Both the position numbers and the translations under genes were made by a program. A stretch of DNA of 64,000 nucleotides, from positions 124,001 to 188,000 of the forward strand of contig NZ_QPKV01000008.1 of the NCBI RefSeq assembly GCF_003339865.1, read 5' to 3'. This document shows positions 43,876-54,092 of this stretch, one piece after another (positions within the stretch are counted from its first letter, which is position 1; each line of letters starts with the position of its first letter). The notes under the pieces were generated by a model. The model saw only the letters and a program-made list of their open reading frames with translations, ran no database searches and was not told the origin of the DNA. This stretch comes from Pedobacter chinensis. GTDB lineage: Bacteria; Bacteroidota; Bacteroidia; Sphingobacteriales; Sphingobacteriaceae.

Positions 43876-44519
43876 CCAGGGACTTGTAATACGGGAGGGT
43901 GCATTTAACGTAATGGTTGCACAAACGCCTAAAAAGCTATACACGAACGGTCGTCATCCTGAACTTGTTTCAGAACCTTAATGATATGAACGCATAGCAG
44001 GAAAGATGCGACCACGATTAGCTACAAGACCTTAAATATTAACACTTGTAAAACGAGTTTCCAGCTGTACGGTAGCCTGAAACCAATTCTCATCATTGCG
44101 AACTGAAGCAGGAGCTTGCGAGGTGGTGTGAAGCAATCTTTCCAATACTGAACATTGCTACAGCAAAACAGATTACTTCGTCGTTCCTCCTCAGCAATGA
44201 CGTTGCGGAGATGAGCCACTTGGAACATCTATCCCGTGGTTTGTGTCTCACAGACTATTTATTACTTCGTTATGTCGCCATAAACCGCATAGAAACCCTC
44301 GTAATTTTTGGAAATATGATAAACCTGGAATACGAAATCATTCCCCGATCCCCTATCGGTAATGATTGTGGCAATCCCCTGCCTGAAAACAGCATTATTA
44401 GCAATGAGATTGCCACAGCCAATGAAGGATTATCTTCGCAATGACGCCGCCTAAATAAGCAAAAAAGCTAAGTGTTTCGATCAAGTATGAGAATATAAAC
44501 CAATAATCTGCGGCGGCAA
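43876..44519. repeat. Gene-free spacer built of dispersed palindromic repeats
   Basis: No gene is visible over 640 bases. It holds pieces of extragenic repeat families: a GTCATCCTGAACTTGTTTCA unit near 43953; a block at about 43990-44035 that is the inverted copy of 51948-52000 (AGCTACAAG / CTTGTAGCT with GCATCTTTCCTG); and a block at 44342-44446 that is the inverted copy of 53153-53240 (TCATTGCGAAG, CAATCCTTCATTGGCTGTGG). The 77-residue frame across it is a by-product. Confidence 0.7.
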
Positions 44520-45593
44520 CTATTTCTCTAATGCATAAACTGCAAAAGATGCCAGCCAATGATCTCCACCATAATTGCCGGCAAACACCAAAGGCAAAGC
44601 ATTAGCTAAAAACCGATCTGCTGTTACCTCAAAATGCTTTTTCCATTTATGATTTTTAGGCAGTTCTTTTGCTATTCCTTTCATACACCACGCTCTGGTA
44701 AACGATAAGCCGACCAAATGAACGCCTTGATAATCGTTAATATCACTAATTACGGGTAAATCGCTAATCCGATCGATACTTCGTTTTTCGTAGAATTTAT
44801 TAAGCCACTTAACAAATTCCTGGTTAGGCAAAACTCTCCTCATTAAATCGGCAATTTCCAAACTTGGCGAAAAGAAATCCGATCCATCTGGTTCCAGATA
44901 AGCTGGTGTTGCACTGTTATCCAAATAAAAAGCTTTGGCTTTATCATCAATCAGCTTTCCGAAAGCGGTATCTTTAAAAGTTCTTGCCCAATCTAAAGCG
45001 AAAACCAAACCGAATGCAGTATTGGGATGAACGCCTGTTCTGTTAGGATAAGTTTGTTTAGGCAGGTAGGCTTTCCAAAGTTTTAAAATTTGTTGTGTTA
45101 AAGGTTGCAATGCTGCATACCATTTCTTAGCATCCGGATCATCCCAGGTATATAATTCCTGATCCAGTTTTAATAACCAGGCCCAACCATAGGTACGTTC
45201 ATAAGTATTCGCAACCTGATATTTAGTGAAATATTCTGCCTCTGCTCGTATTTTTTCAGGTGTAAAGGTGTTGTTTAAAACCGCAACGATTTCAGGTTTA
45301 TTCGAAAGACCCGGAACTGTTTTAAGCAACCTCAACAACATCCAATGACCGTGAACTGAACTGTGCCAATCTAAACAACCGTAAAAAGCCGGATGCAGCT
45401 CACTTGGCAACAAGCGACCATCAACTGCGGTATTCGCAACGTGAGAAGTTTTATTAGGAAATTCCTGACCAATACAACCAATTGGCATTTTAGAAAGTTT
45501 CTCAGCAACATCAGCGGTTAAGGTTGGAACCACCTGAGCATTTGACGTGAAACATAAAAATACCAGAACACAAATTATTATAAATTTCCCCAT
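44520..45593 (-). CDS. DUF2891-family exported protein
   Basis: The 357-residue product has a signal peptide ending TSNAQ and an alpha-helical fold with the DUF2891 motifs HPAFYGCLDWHSSVHGHWML near the start and GVHPNTAFGLVFALDWAR in the middle. The early SVHGHW stretch looks like a catalytic or binding site, but no activity is established. It is probably an alpha/alpha-toroid periplasmic protein. It is a single gene between repeat-rich spacer and a divergent pair. Confidence 0.88.
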   Translation of the reverse strand: MGKFIIICVLVFLCFTSNAQVVPTLTADVAEKLSKMPIGCIGQEFPNKTSHVANTAVDGRLLPSELHPAFYGCLDWHSSVHGHWMLLRLLKTVPGLSNKPEIVAVLNNTFTPEKIRAEAEYFTKYQVANTYERTYGWAWLLKLDQELYTWDDPDAKKWYAALQPLTQQILKLWKAYLPKQTYPNRTGVHPNTAFGLVFALDWARTFKDTAFGKLIDDKAKAFYLDNSATPAYLEPDGSDFFSPSLEIADLMRRVLPNQEFVKWLNKFYEKRSIDRISDLPVISDINDYQGVHLVGLSFTRAWCMKGIAKELPKNHKWKKHFEVTADRFLANALPLVFAGNYGGDHWLASFAVYALEK

Positions 45594-45707
45594 GATCGAA
45601 TTGTTGGTAATTAAAAATTACTGATTGTTTAGATCTGTGAATACACAAACACAGACCCATCAATTGTTTGCTAACTGAACCCTTAAACCTTCCTGCCCTC
45701 TAACTTT

Positions 45708-46160
45708 TCAGGCTCCAAACCTAATCCATTTATCGCCCTCATGCCCAAAAATGAATGATCCTGGATGTAGCATCTCGGCCATATCTTCTATCAATGAAAC
45801 TGCATTTTCAGCTGAGCGTTCGCGATTTACATCATCATTGAGCAGAATAATTCTATTGTTTTTAACTGCCTGCCAATCTGAATCTAAAACAGATGGGATT
45901 TCACGCATCAAATCTGTAAGTGTTTTACCAGGTTCATAATAAATAATGAATACCGCACTTAATATGTCTGATTCAACCATACCACCCGCCAATGCAATTT
46001 CTTCCGAAAGCAGGTAACTCGGATTATTGTTTACATCCAGTAAAGCCACTGGCATTTTATCCATAAACTTAATTTTATGCGCCACAATATCTAAACGTTC
46101 TTGTAAATCTTCTTGCTTTGCGGCATCCAGGCCAATAAATAAATCGTTTAAAAAAGACAT
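45708..46160 (-). CDS. Short protein resembling one lobe of an iron/B12-type substrate-binding protein
   Basis: From the ATG at 46160 the product has 150 residues and no signal peptide. The sequence WQAVKNNRIILLND with the later LIEDMAEMLHP looks like the C-terminal part of BtuF/FepB-like periplasmic binding proteins, where the final helix commonly reads LAEILHP. The N-terminal lobe and export signal are missing. It could be a cytosolic derivative of the fold or a misread family. It is divergent from the peptide-binding lipoprotein gene 46 bases away. Confidence 0.45.
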   Translation of the reverse strand: MSFLNDLFIGLDAAKQEDLQERLDIVAHKIKFMDKMPVALLDVNNNPSYLLSEEIALAGGMVESDILSAVFIIYYEPGKTLTDLMREIPSVLDSDWQAVKNNRIILLNDDVNRERSAENAVSLIEDMAEMLHPGSFIFGHEGDKWIRFGA

Positions 46161-46206
46161 CTGCATTAAATTTATTAATTTGTGCAAAAATAACATTCCT
46201 TATCGC

Positions 46207-47841
46207 ATGCGAGGCTCATTTAAGTATATATTTTGGATTTTTTGTTGCATTATCATTATCTCCTGCAAACAAAATAGCGACCACAACGAAAAAAAAATCT
46301 TCAATATCAATCTGGATCAAGGCTTAACTTCAATGGACCCGGCTTTTGCCCGTAATCAAAATGCAATCTGGATGACCAATCAAATTTTTAATGGTTTGGT
46401 TCAGATAGATTCCTCACTGCAAACAATTCCTTGTATTGCCAGGAGCTGGCAGGTTTCTGCTGATGGATTGACTTATACTTTTAATCTTCGTAACGATGTT
46501 TACTTCCAGGATGATCCGATTTTTAAAAATGGCAAGGGCAGAAAGGTTGTTGCTGGCGATTTCTCATACTCGTTTTATCGCTTAATCGATCCGAAAGTAG
46601 CCTCATCGGGTGGCTGGATTTTTAGTGATAAAGTTAAAGATCAAAGCAGTTTCATTGCGCTGACCGACTCTACTTTCCAAATCAAACTCGTTCGCCCGTT
46701 TCCTCCTTTTATGAATTTGCTCACCACGCAATACTGCTCTGTAGTACCAAAAGAGGTTGTGGAACATTATGGAAAAGATTTTAGAAGTCATCCCGTTGGT
46801 ACCGGCCCGTTTAAATTTAAGTACTGGAAAGAAGGCGAAATTTTAGTTTTACTAAAAAACGAACATTATTTCGAAAAGGATAAAAAAGGCATTCAATTGC
46901 CTTATCTTGATGCGGTAAAGGCCACATTTATTACCGATAAGCAAAGTGGCTTCATGAGTTTCTTAAAAAAAGACTTAGATTTTTATTACAACGTTGACGG
47001 AAGTTATCGCGATGATATTTTAACCAAAAGCGGCAACATGAGTTCGAAATATAAGGGAAAGTTCAGCTTAACAAAAAGCCCTTATCTATGCACTGAGTAC
47101 GTTGGAATTTTAGTGGATACGAATCTCGCTATTGTCAAAAAATCGCCGTTAAAGCTCAGGAAAATCAGGCAGGCCATCAACTATGCCATTGATCGCAGTA
47201 AATTGATCAGATATTTAAGAAATGGGATTGGTATTGCCGCAACATCAGGTTTCATTCCAAAAGGAATGCCTGGCTTTGATAGTCTGGCTGTGCACGGTTA
47301 TGCTTATAATCCGGCTCTATCTGCTAAATTATTAAGTGAGGCCGGATTTCCGGATGGAAAGGGGTTACCAGAAATTACCTTAAATACAACAACAACCTAT
47401 AAAGATTTAATTGAATTTATTCAAGGAGAACTGACCAATGTTGGAATCAAAGTTAAAATTGATGTGAGCCCTAGCGCTAGTTTAAGAGATTTAATGTCGA
47501 AAAACAGTGTTAATTTTTTCCGTGGCTCATGGCTTGCTGATTATGCTGATGGCGAGAATTTTCTTTCCATGTTTTATTCTAAAAACAAAGTTCCGTACGG
47601 CCCTAACTATTTTGCATTTTATAACAAGGAGTTCGATAAATTATTTGAGCAAAGTTATTACGAAGTTGATGATGAAAAACGTTTTGAGCTTTATCGTAAA
47701 ATGGATCAGATGGTTATGGACAATGCCCCTGTTGTTCCATTATTCTATGATCAATCGGTAGTGATGTTGCAAAATAACATTAGCGGATATGCTTTTAATG
47801 CATTAAGCTTAATGATCCTTAAGAATATTAAGAAGGATTAG
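46207..47841 (+). CDS. Extracellular solute-binding lipoprotein, family 5 (peptide type)
   Basis: The ATG at 46207 gives 544 residues with a lipoprotein signal (IIISCKQ); the frame open from 46027 overlaps the divergent gene and was rejected. The SBP family 5 fold shows LDQGLTSMDPAFARNQNAIW, AGDFSYSFYRLIDP, HPVGTGPFKFKYWKEGE and IRQAINYAIDRSKL. Such proteins bind oligopeptides or similar solutes for an ABC importer, but no permease or ATPase genes are adjacent. Confidence 0.92.
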   Translation: MRGSFKYIFWIFCCIIIISCKQNSDHNEKKIFNINLDQGLTSMDPAFARNQNAIWMTNQIFNGLVQIDSSLQTIPCIARSWQVSADGLTYTFNLRNDVYFQDDPIFKNGKGRKVVAGDFSYSFYRLIDPKVASSGGWIFSDKVKDQSSFIALTDSTFQIKLVRPFPPFMNLLTTQYCSVVPKEVVEHYGKDFRSHPVGTGPFKFKYWKEGEILVLLKNEHYFEKDKKGIQLPYLDAVKATFITDKQSGFMSFLKKDLDFYYNVDGSYRDDILTKSGNMSSKYKGKFSLTKSPYLCTEYVGILVDTNLAIVKKSPLKLRKIRQAINYAIDRSKLIRYLRNGIGIAATSGFIPKGMPGFDSLAVHGYAYNPALSAKLLSEAGFPDGKGLPEITLNTTTTYKDLIEFIQGELTNVGIKVKIDVSPSASLRDLMSKNSVNFFRGSWLADYADGENFLSMFYSKNKVPYGPNYFAFYNKEFDKLFEQSYYEVDDEKRFELYRKMDQMVMDNAPVVPLFYDQSVVMLQNNISGYAFNALSLMILKNIKKD

Positions 47842-47847
47842 TTTTCA

Positions 47848-47912
47848 GTTGGCAATTGGCAATTGGCAGTTATCAGTTGGCAGTTATCAGTTGGCAGTTG
47901 GCAGTTGGCAGT
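47848..47912. repeat. GGCAATT/GGCAGTT simple-sequence repeat
   Basis: Runs of TTGGCAATTGGCAATTGGCA, then TTATCAGTTGGCAG and TTGGCAGTTGGCAG. It lies directly after the substrate-binding protein stop codon. The rest of the spacer to 48239 shows no gene. Confidence 0.75.
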
Positions 47913-48239
47913 TTAAGTGCAAATATCAAGAATTATTTAGTGCTGGGCCTCATTTCGTTTTGAACTTGCACAGGAAAGACGACGTTGATATGGCGTTTTG
48001 TCATTTCCAGCTTGATTGGAAATTAAAGCACTGGATAAATTTTCCATGATTCTTTTAAAGACCCGTCTGTGCTAATCATATTGATACATATTAAGGATTC
48101 TGTGTCACATCCCATTAATTGGATATCTTCTAATTTGTTTTTCAATAGAGAAAGCTTTAAGATTATCTTCGATGAGCAATGGGACGAAAGGAAGGGATAC
48201 GAGAGATTAACTTGCCTCATAATCATTAATAGATTATAA

Positions 48240-48815
48240 TTATTGTATTGTTAACACAACTCGATACATTATACCCTTTTCAGTATTCTCCTTATTATGT
48301 TTTAAAGTCAACCCATTTTTTTTCAGAGTAAACACTTCATAACCTGAAAGATCAGGTTCATTTTCATCAGACTCTTTGAAACCTTCATTTTTAGCATCCT
48401 TAATAACTCTCAAATACGTATTTAAATTATAAGTTTTAAATGTTATAGTTTTATATTTTTGATTAGAATCTGGAATGAAATCTTTGGGATATTCTAAGGA
48501 ATCTTTTTTGACTTTAAAAGGAATACCAAATTCATCAAAACTGCTTAGATCAATTAGGTCTCTTTTATCTTTTACAATATATGAATCTAACGTATCTGTA
48601 TTATATTCATTAGAAACATGAGTACTTTTTAAATAATAAATCCTGCCACTCTCGTTTGCACCAACCCATTTATAACCTAACTTATCAAAATAATCATCAT
48701 ACTCACTAGGTTTTAGCTCGTGACCAACATATTCCATTATTGAAGTATTTGTTGGACGTTTCTTACATGAATAAATTAAAACAGTTAGAAATAAAAGAAT
48801 GTAATTAAATTTCAT
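48240..48815 (-). CDS. Lipoprotein of unknown function
   Basis: The 191-residue product has a lipobox (LIYSCKK) and a mixed alpha/beta sequence rich in Lys, Asp and Tyr. No motif or family is recognised. Composition is more AT-rich than its neighbours. It stands alone; 48816-49147 upstream of it holds no visible gene. Confidence 0.65.
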   Translation of the reverse strand: MKFNYILLFLTVLIYSCKKRPTNTSIMEYVGHELKPSEYDDYFDKLGYKWVGANESGRIYYLKSTHVSNEYNTDTLDSYIVKDKRDLIDLSSFDEFGIPFKVKKDSLEYPKDFIPDSNQKYKTITFKTYNLNTYLRVIKDAKNEGFKESDENEPDLSGYEVFTLKKNGLTLKHNKENTEKGIMYRVVLTIQ

Positions 48816-49147
48816 TTGAAATATTTTAAATTAAAGTTAAAGATATATGACTAAAAGAATTAATAAATATAATATTTCTCCCGTATCCAACGTGATCAAC
48901 ATATACAAATCTACAATTAGTCTCTTCGTGGTTTAAATACTTAAATTATATATTTTTTTTATCATCATATCAGTCCTTCAGACATAAAACACCACAGAAT
49001 GATGGATTATCATAAAAAATGATTGGTAAACTGTTATCAAATATTGAAAGGAAGACATTGCACAATTCTCGAGCCCACATTAACTTAATGACATTGGGTT
49101 CCACCTTCGCGGAAATAATGTTGAGCAGAAAACAGAAAATCTTAAAC

Positions 49148-49175
49148 ACAAAAAATCCCCGGTTTGCACCGGGGA
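49148..49175 (-). terminator. Terminator of the TonB-dependent receptor gene
   Basis: Stem TCCCCGGT (49156-49163) / ACCGGGGA (49168-49175) with a four-base loop, followed on the minus strand by a T-run. It lies just past the receptor stop codon. Confidence 0.85.
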
Positions 49176-49201
49176 CCTTAAATTTATATTGATTGGGTTT
49201 T

Positions 49202-51625
49202 TTACTGTTGTACGCCGCCCATACCACCTTGTTGCTGATCTTGCTTAACATCGTCATTTTTGATTTTTTTCTTCTCCGTAAATTTCAGTTTACCGAAACT
49301 ATAGCTGAAGTTAACACCGAAAGAGCGCAACGGGTAATAGACATTTTGACTTTGATAAACTGATCCGGAGGCGTTTACCGAATTATTTACGGTTTGAATA
49401 TGAAGATCTTTTGTAAATGGATTTAAACAGTTTACACCGATAGATCCTTTTTTATTCAAGACATCTTTTTTAAATGATGCTCCATAAAAAATCATAGCAT
49501 CGGTTTTACCCTGATAAGTTCTTCTGGGCGAGTTCACTACACCAAATAATTCGAAATTATAACCTTTACCAAAACCATATGCGGAACGGGCAAAAATGTT
49601 ATAATTTAAATATGTTCCTGTACTTAAATTGCTTGCATTGTTAAAAACTTCATAAGTATTTAGTCCCAAATTACTCATTAAAGTCCATTTTGGTTTAGGG
49701 TTATATGAACCAAAAACATTGAAACCATAAGTTTGGCCGGTACCCACATTAATATAAGTGGTTAATGGAGTATTCCCACTGGTTGTAGTTAGAGAACTTT
49801 CGATAATCCCTCCCGTACGCCTGTAAAACACCGATGCGTTTATTACCGAACCTTTAATAAAAGTGCTATAACCCAGTTCTAAATTATCGCTAAGTTCCGG
49901 ATTTAAATAAGGATTTCCTTGCATTAGGTTAATTGGATTACTGTCGTTTAAGAAAGGGTTTAAGTAATTTTGTCCAGGTCTTTGTAAACGACGGTTGTAG
50001 CTTAGTTTTAAGGTTGCATTTCCCTTTAAGGTTCTTGATAAAATTGCGCTGGGAAACAAGTTTAAATAGTCATTTTTTTGGATTCCGTTAGCCTGGGTGT
50101 TAAAGTTTATTGTGGTGTATTCCATTCTTAAACCACCTTTAAACTTAAGTTTTTTGGTCAAATTAAAACTCATCACACCATAGGCTGCTGCAACGTCTTG
50201 ATTATAATCAAAATCCTGTGATGAAACATCGAACTGGCTTTTAATCTTACGGAAAATTCCTTTTGCACCAATTTCTAAAATTGAAGATTTGCTAAATGGA
50301 TAAGTATAATCTGTTTGAATGGTATATTCATTATTTTTACTGGTATTATTTCTTATCGTGGTATTACCTACGGTGGCTCCTTCAGGAATTAGCGTATTGC
50401 TAAAGCTTTGTGGCGTACGTCCGGTTGATAACTGTGCTGAAAGAGAAAATTCCTCCCCTTCTTTTTTAGATGTTTTTTTGTAGTCGATATTCCAATCCAT
50501 ATTATTAAAGGACATGTCCATATCGCTAATGTTTCTTTGAACAATGTTATTGAAAACAAAAGCCGATTCGCCCGGGCCACCATTCGAAAAACTGTTAAAC
50601 TTTACATTTGAGCTAATGTTATTGTAGGCATTAAAATCATAATCAACACCTAAACTTCCATTTAAGCCTTCTCTGCTCCATTTAGAATACCCATCTTGTG
50701 AGATATTGTTAAAACCACCATTGTTAAGTTGTGTATTATTCACAATAACTACTCTCGAATTTTGCGCGTAAGCAAAATTACCTCCTAAGGCAGTATTCAA
50801 GCTCAAACGGCCTGTTTTAGCCGTTAAATTAAATGCGCCATTATTCTGGCGTGTACCGACTGAAGTATTTACTGTTCCACTTACGCCCTGTGCATTTGAT
50901 TTTTTGGTTATGATATTAATGATACCACCTGAACCTTCTGCATCATATTTTGCTGATGGACTTGTAATTACCTCAACACTTTTAATCTGTTCAGCAGGAA
51001 TCATTTTCAAAGCATCGGAAACGCTGCTGGCCATTGTTCCTGAAGGTTTACCGTTGATTAGAACCCTAACCGCACCACCACGTAACTGAACATTTCCGTC
51101 TACATCTACAGAAAGCATTGGCACTTTGCGCATCACATCTGTGGCATCGCCACCAGCATTTGTTCCATCTGCTTCAGCATTGTAAACCATTCTGTCAATT
51201 TTATTTTCGATGACTGCTTTTGTTCCCTGAACCTGAACATCGGCTAATGTATTTTCAGATGATGAAATGTAAATATTACCTAAATTATTATCAGGCTTTG
51301 AAGGTGTAGTGGTTACCAAAACAGATTTGGTTTTATACCCCATAAAACCAATCATTAACTTATATGAGTTTGGAGAAACATTTTGTAATGAGATTTTCCC
51401 CTTCGGGTCGGTTACTCCTCCGTTCACTGATTTATTATCCTTAACATTAATTAATGATATTGTTGCATAATCTATAGGTTGTTTTGTAATGGAATCTAAA
51501 ATGACAGCTGAGATTCGTCCTGTAACTGTAGATTTTTGAGCACCTCCACCAAAGCCAGCAGGAAACTGCGCCTGAGCTTTAAAGAATATTCCAAAGATGA
51601 AGGTTAAGAGTAGAATTTGTTTCAT
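49202..51625 (-). CDS. TonB-dependent receptor-like outer-membrane beta-barrel protein
   Basis: The 807-residue product has a signal peptide ending FKAQAQ. A carboxypeptidase-D-like domain (about 35-125, TKQPIDYATISLINV) is followed by a plug with VDVDGNVQLRGGAVRVLING and SAKYDAEGSGGIINIITKK, and an outer-membrane barrel of the OMP_b-brl_3 type. It is not SusC-like and has no SusD partner. The C-terminal tail DDVKQDQQQGGMGGVQQ is low-complexity and extends beyond the expected last beta strand (SYSFGKLKF). The ligand is unknown. Confidence 0.9.
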   Translation of the reverse strand: MKQILLLTFIFGIFFKAQAQFPAGFGGGAQKSTVTGRISAVILDSITKQPIDYATISLINVKDNKSVNGGVTDPKGKISLQNVSPNSYKLMIGFMGYKTKSVLVTTTPSKPDNNLGNIYISSSENTLADVQVQGTKAVIENKIDRMVYNAEADGTNAGGDATDVMRKVPMLSVDVDGNVQLRGGAVRVLINGKPSGTMASSVSDALKMIPAEQIKSVEVITSPSAKYDAEGSGGIINIITKKSNAQGVSGTVNTSVGTRQNNGAFNLTAKTGRLSLNTALGGNFAYAQNSRVVIVNNTQLNNGGFNNISQDGYSKWSREGLNGSLGVDYDFNAYNNISSNVKFNSFSNGGPGESAFVFNNIVQRNISDMDMSFNNMDWNIDYKKTSKKEGEEFSLSAQLSTGRTPQSFSNTLIPEGATVGNTTIRNNTSKNNEYTIQTDYTYPFSKSSILEIGAKGIFRKIKSQFDVSSQDFDYNQDVAAAYGVMSFNLTKKLKFKGGLRMEYTTINFNTQANGIQKNDYLNLFPSAILSRTLKGNATLKLSYNRRLQRPGQNYLNPFLNDSNPINLMQGNPYLNPELSDNLELGYSTFIKGSVINASVFYRRTGGIIESSLTTTSGNTPLTTYINVGTGQTYGFNVFGSYNPKPKWTLMSNLGLNTYEVFNNASNLSTGTYLNYNIFARSAYGFGKGYNFELFGVVNSPRRTYQGKTDAMIFYGASFKKDVLNKKGSIGVNCLNPFTKDLHIQTVNNSVNASGSVYQSQNVYYPLRSFGVNFSYSFGKLKFTEKKKIKNDDVKQDQQQGGMGGVQQ

Positions 51626-51947
51626 GTTAATTTGTTAGTCTTTGTTATTTAGTCTGCGCAAGTTGCAATTTGTTACAATGTTATAAACTACTTTTTGCGC
51701 GACTGCGTTAATTTGGTCGGCAAAGTTGCAACTTTTATCGGTAAAAGAATAATGAAAATGAATGAGTTAAATAACTCCGCTTGCAAAGAGGGAACGATGA
51801 AGCAAGCTATTTTGACATTACTGATCCAATTTACAGGAGTTAAAGAGTGTTTCACTCCGATGCAAAACCTTTCCTTCAGTTCGACGAAAATGGTTTCAGA
51901 CTATTGTTCTGCTGAACTCTTTTTACAATAGTGAGTATTAATTTTAA

Positions 51948-52062
51948 TCTGCCTTGTAGCTAATCGTGGCCAGCATCTTTCCTGTATGCGTTCATACTAT
52001 TAAGCCCTGAAATAAATTTACTTCGTAGCTTTCCGCTTCGCTACAGGTCAGGATGATGAGCG
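51948..52062. repeat. Partial inverted copy leading into the 199-bp array
   Basis: Contains TTACTTCGTAGCTTTCCGCT and CGCTACAGGTCA, the reverse complement of the core found in every unit of the following array. Its first part (CTTGTAGCTAATCGTGG, GCATCTTTCCTG) matches the inverted block at 43990-44035. The spacer 51626-51947 before it shows no gene; a 78-residue frame there has no features. Confidence 0.65.
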
Positions 52063-52067
52063 TTTAT

Positions 52068-53060
52068 GTATGGCGTTAGGCGCCCCCAACCAGCCACCAC
52101 GTCATGCTGACCTGTAGCGAAGCGGAAAGCTACGAAGTAAATTTATTTCAGCATCTTTCCCGCCCTGGACTCATGCATTAAGGCCCTGAAATAAACGGCG
52201 CAGCCCCCTTGAATACCAATAAAAACTTACAAACAAATAAAAAATTAAGGATGACGACCGTTTATGTATGGCGTTAGGCGCCCCCAACCAGCCACCACGT
52301 CATGCTGACCTGTAGCGAAGCGGAAAGCTACGAAGTAAATTTATTTCAGCATCTTTCCCGCTATGGGCCCATGCCATTAAGGCCCTGAAATAAACGGCGC
52401 AGCCCTCTTGAATACCAATAAAAACTTAAAAACAAATGAAAAATTAAGGATGATGATCGTTCATGTATGGCGTTAGGCGCCCCCAACCAGCCACCACGTC
52501 ATGCTGACCTGTAGCGAAGCGGAAAGCTACGAAGTAAATTTATTTCAGCATCTTTCCCGCTATGGGCTCATGCCATTAAGGTCCTGAAATAAACTGCGCA
52601 GCCCTCTTGAATACCAATAAAAACTTAAAAACAAATGAAAAATTCTGGATGATGATCGTTCATGTATGGCGTTAGGCGCCCCAAACCAGCCATCACGTCA
52701 TGCTGACCTGTAGCGAAGCGGAAAGCTACGAAGTAAATTTATTTCAGCATCTTTCCCGCTATGGGCTCATGCCATTAAGGTCCTGAAATAAACGGCGCAG
52801 CCCTCTTGAATACCAATAAAAACTTAAAAACAAATGAAAAATCAAGGATGATGAGCGTTTATGTATGGCGTTAGGCGCCCCGACCAGCCACCACGCCATG
52901 CTGACCTGTAGCGAAGCGGAAAGCTACGAAGTAAATTTATTTCAGCATCTTTCCCGCTATGGGCTCATGCCATTAAGGTCATGAAATAAACGGCGCAGCC
53001 CTCTTGAATACCAATAAAAACTTAAAAGCAAATGAAAAATTCAGGATGACGACCGTTCAC
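52068..53060. repeat. Five tandem units of 198-199 bp
   Basis: Units start at GTATGGCGTTAGGCGCC near 52068, 52266, 52465, 52664 and 52863, a period of 198-199 bp, with only scattered substitutions. Each unit holds CGTCATGCTGACCTGTAGCG, then AAGCGGAAAGCTACGAAG with the short stem GTAGC/GCTAC, then TTATTTCAGCATCTTTCCCG and a tail AATACCAATAAAAACTTAAA. The sixth start (about 53062) has diverged. No open frame is conserved across units. Confidence 0.9.
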
Positions 53061-53152
53061 ATGCATGGGGTTTTATGCACTATGCTTAACCGCCACGTTC
53101 TTGCCTAAATTTAGCATAAAAAAGGAAATGTGATCATTTTGCCTAAATCGGT

Positions 53153-53240
53153 CGTCATTGCGAAGCCAATCCTTCATTGGCTGTGGCAATCTCATTGCTA
53201 ATAAGGAATTGCTACAATCATTACCGATGAAGGATCGGAG
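53153..53240. repeat. Inverted copy of the 44342-44446 repeat
   Basis: Starts CGTCATTGCGAAGCCAATCC and continues with CTTCATTGGCTGTGGCAATC and GCTACAATCATTACCGATGA. The same words occur on the opposite strand at 44342-44446, showing a dispersed extragenic element. Confidence 0.75.
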
Positions 53241-53363
53241 AATAATTGCGCCATGACAAGAGGCCAACTTAATGTTTCTTAATATTAATTAAAACATTGA
53301 TTTAAGTTCATCCAATCATGGGATCAACATCCCCAAACAATGAAATCATTCCTTAAAAAGAAA

Positions 53364-54092
53364 TTAAACCTTTCTAATCTTGATAATCCTTACCCAGTGC
53401 AAAACTTTCATAACCGGATATGTTGGATCAAACTCCCACCATTTAGTGGCAAAATTCGGGCTGTTTGGTTTTTTATGATGATTGTTTTGAAACAATTCAC
53501 CCATCAACAGGAAATCCCATGGAAGGGAATTCTTACTGTGATCATCATTATCATGATTGGAGTAACCATATTTATGTCCGCACCAGTTAACAATTGCACC
53601 ATGCAATGGTCCCATTAAAAAGTGAATTGGCAATAAAAGATACATCCACCAGTAATTTGCAAAAGCAATATAAAATCCGATATAAAATAATCCGCAACCT
53701 ATTCTCCAAAACCATGAGTCGCCGATTTTATCAATCAATGGCCATTCAGGATAATTCCCTCTGAATGCAGGTTCTGGTTCGATTTTAAAATGAAGATAAT
53801 TCATATACATGTTTTTCGTTGCAATCATCATCCCAAAAACATCCTTAAAAAAATGAGGTGAATGAGGGTCTTTTTCAGTATCACTGTAAGCATGGTGCAT
53901 GCGGTGTAAGATTGCATAAGCCCTTGGGTTTAAAAATGATGAACCTTGTGAAATCAGCAACACCAGATAGAAAAATTTCTCCCAAAAAGGTTCCATTTTA
54001 AACATTTTGTGTGATGAATAACGGTGGAGAAAAAAGGTTTGGCTGAATAAGGACAAAAACCAATGGCAAAGAAAAAAAATGAAAATGATCAT
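53364..54092 (-). CDS. Membrane fatty acid (acyl-CoA type) desaturase
   Basis: The enzyme introduces a double bond in acyl chains using a di-iron centre. The 242-residue membrane protein carries the three histidine boxes: HRYSSH (23-28), HRMHH (63-67) and NNHH in [12 protein letters not shown]. Four hydrophobic segments can be placed around them. The size fits the short bacterial stearoyl-CoA-desaturase-like group. It stands alone next to the 199-bp array. Confidence 0.92.
   Translation of the reverse strand: MIIFIFFLCHWFLSLFSQTFFLHRYSSHKMFKMEPFWEKFFYLVLLISQGSSFLNPRAYAILHRMHHAYSDTEKDPHSPHFFKDVFGMMIATKNMYMNYLHFKIEPEPAFRGNYPEWPLIDKIGDSWFWRIGCGLFYIGFYIAFANYWWMYLLLPIHFLMGPLHGAIVNWCGHKYGYSNHDNDDHSKNSLPWDFLLMGELFQNNHHKKPNSPNFATKWWEFDPTYPVMKVLHWVRIIKIRKV

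Noticed and set aside
44211-44444. 77-codon frame in the spacer after the FMN reductase gene
   Set aside because: It runs through dispersed palindromic repeats found inverted at 53153-53240; no features of a protein.
46027-46206. Upstream extension of the solute-binding lipoprotein
   Set aside because: It overlaps the divergent gene and would bury the lipoprotein signal 60 residues inside the protein.
48970-49257. 95-codon frame at the end of the TonB-dependent receptor
   Set aside because: Overlaps the receptor terminus and its terminator on the same strand in another frame.
51695-51931. 78-codon frame upstream of the TonB-dependent receptor
   Set aside because: No signal, motif or promoter; the sequence begins inside the receptor's own upstream region.
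52068-53060. CRISPR array
   Set aside because: The units are 199 bp with no short repeat/variable spacer alternation and no cas genes nearby.
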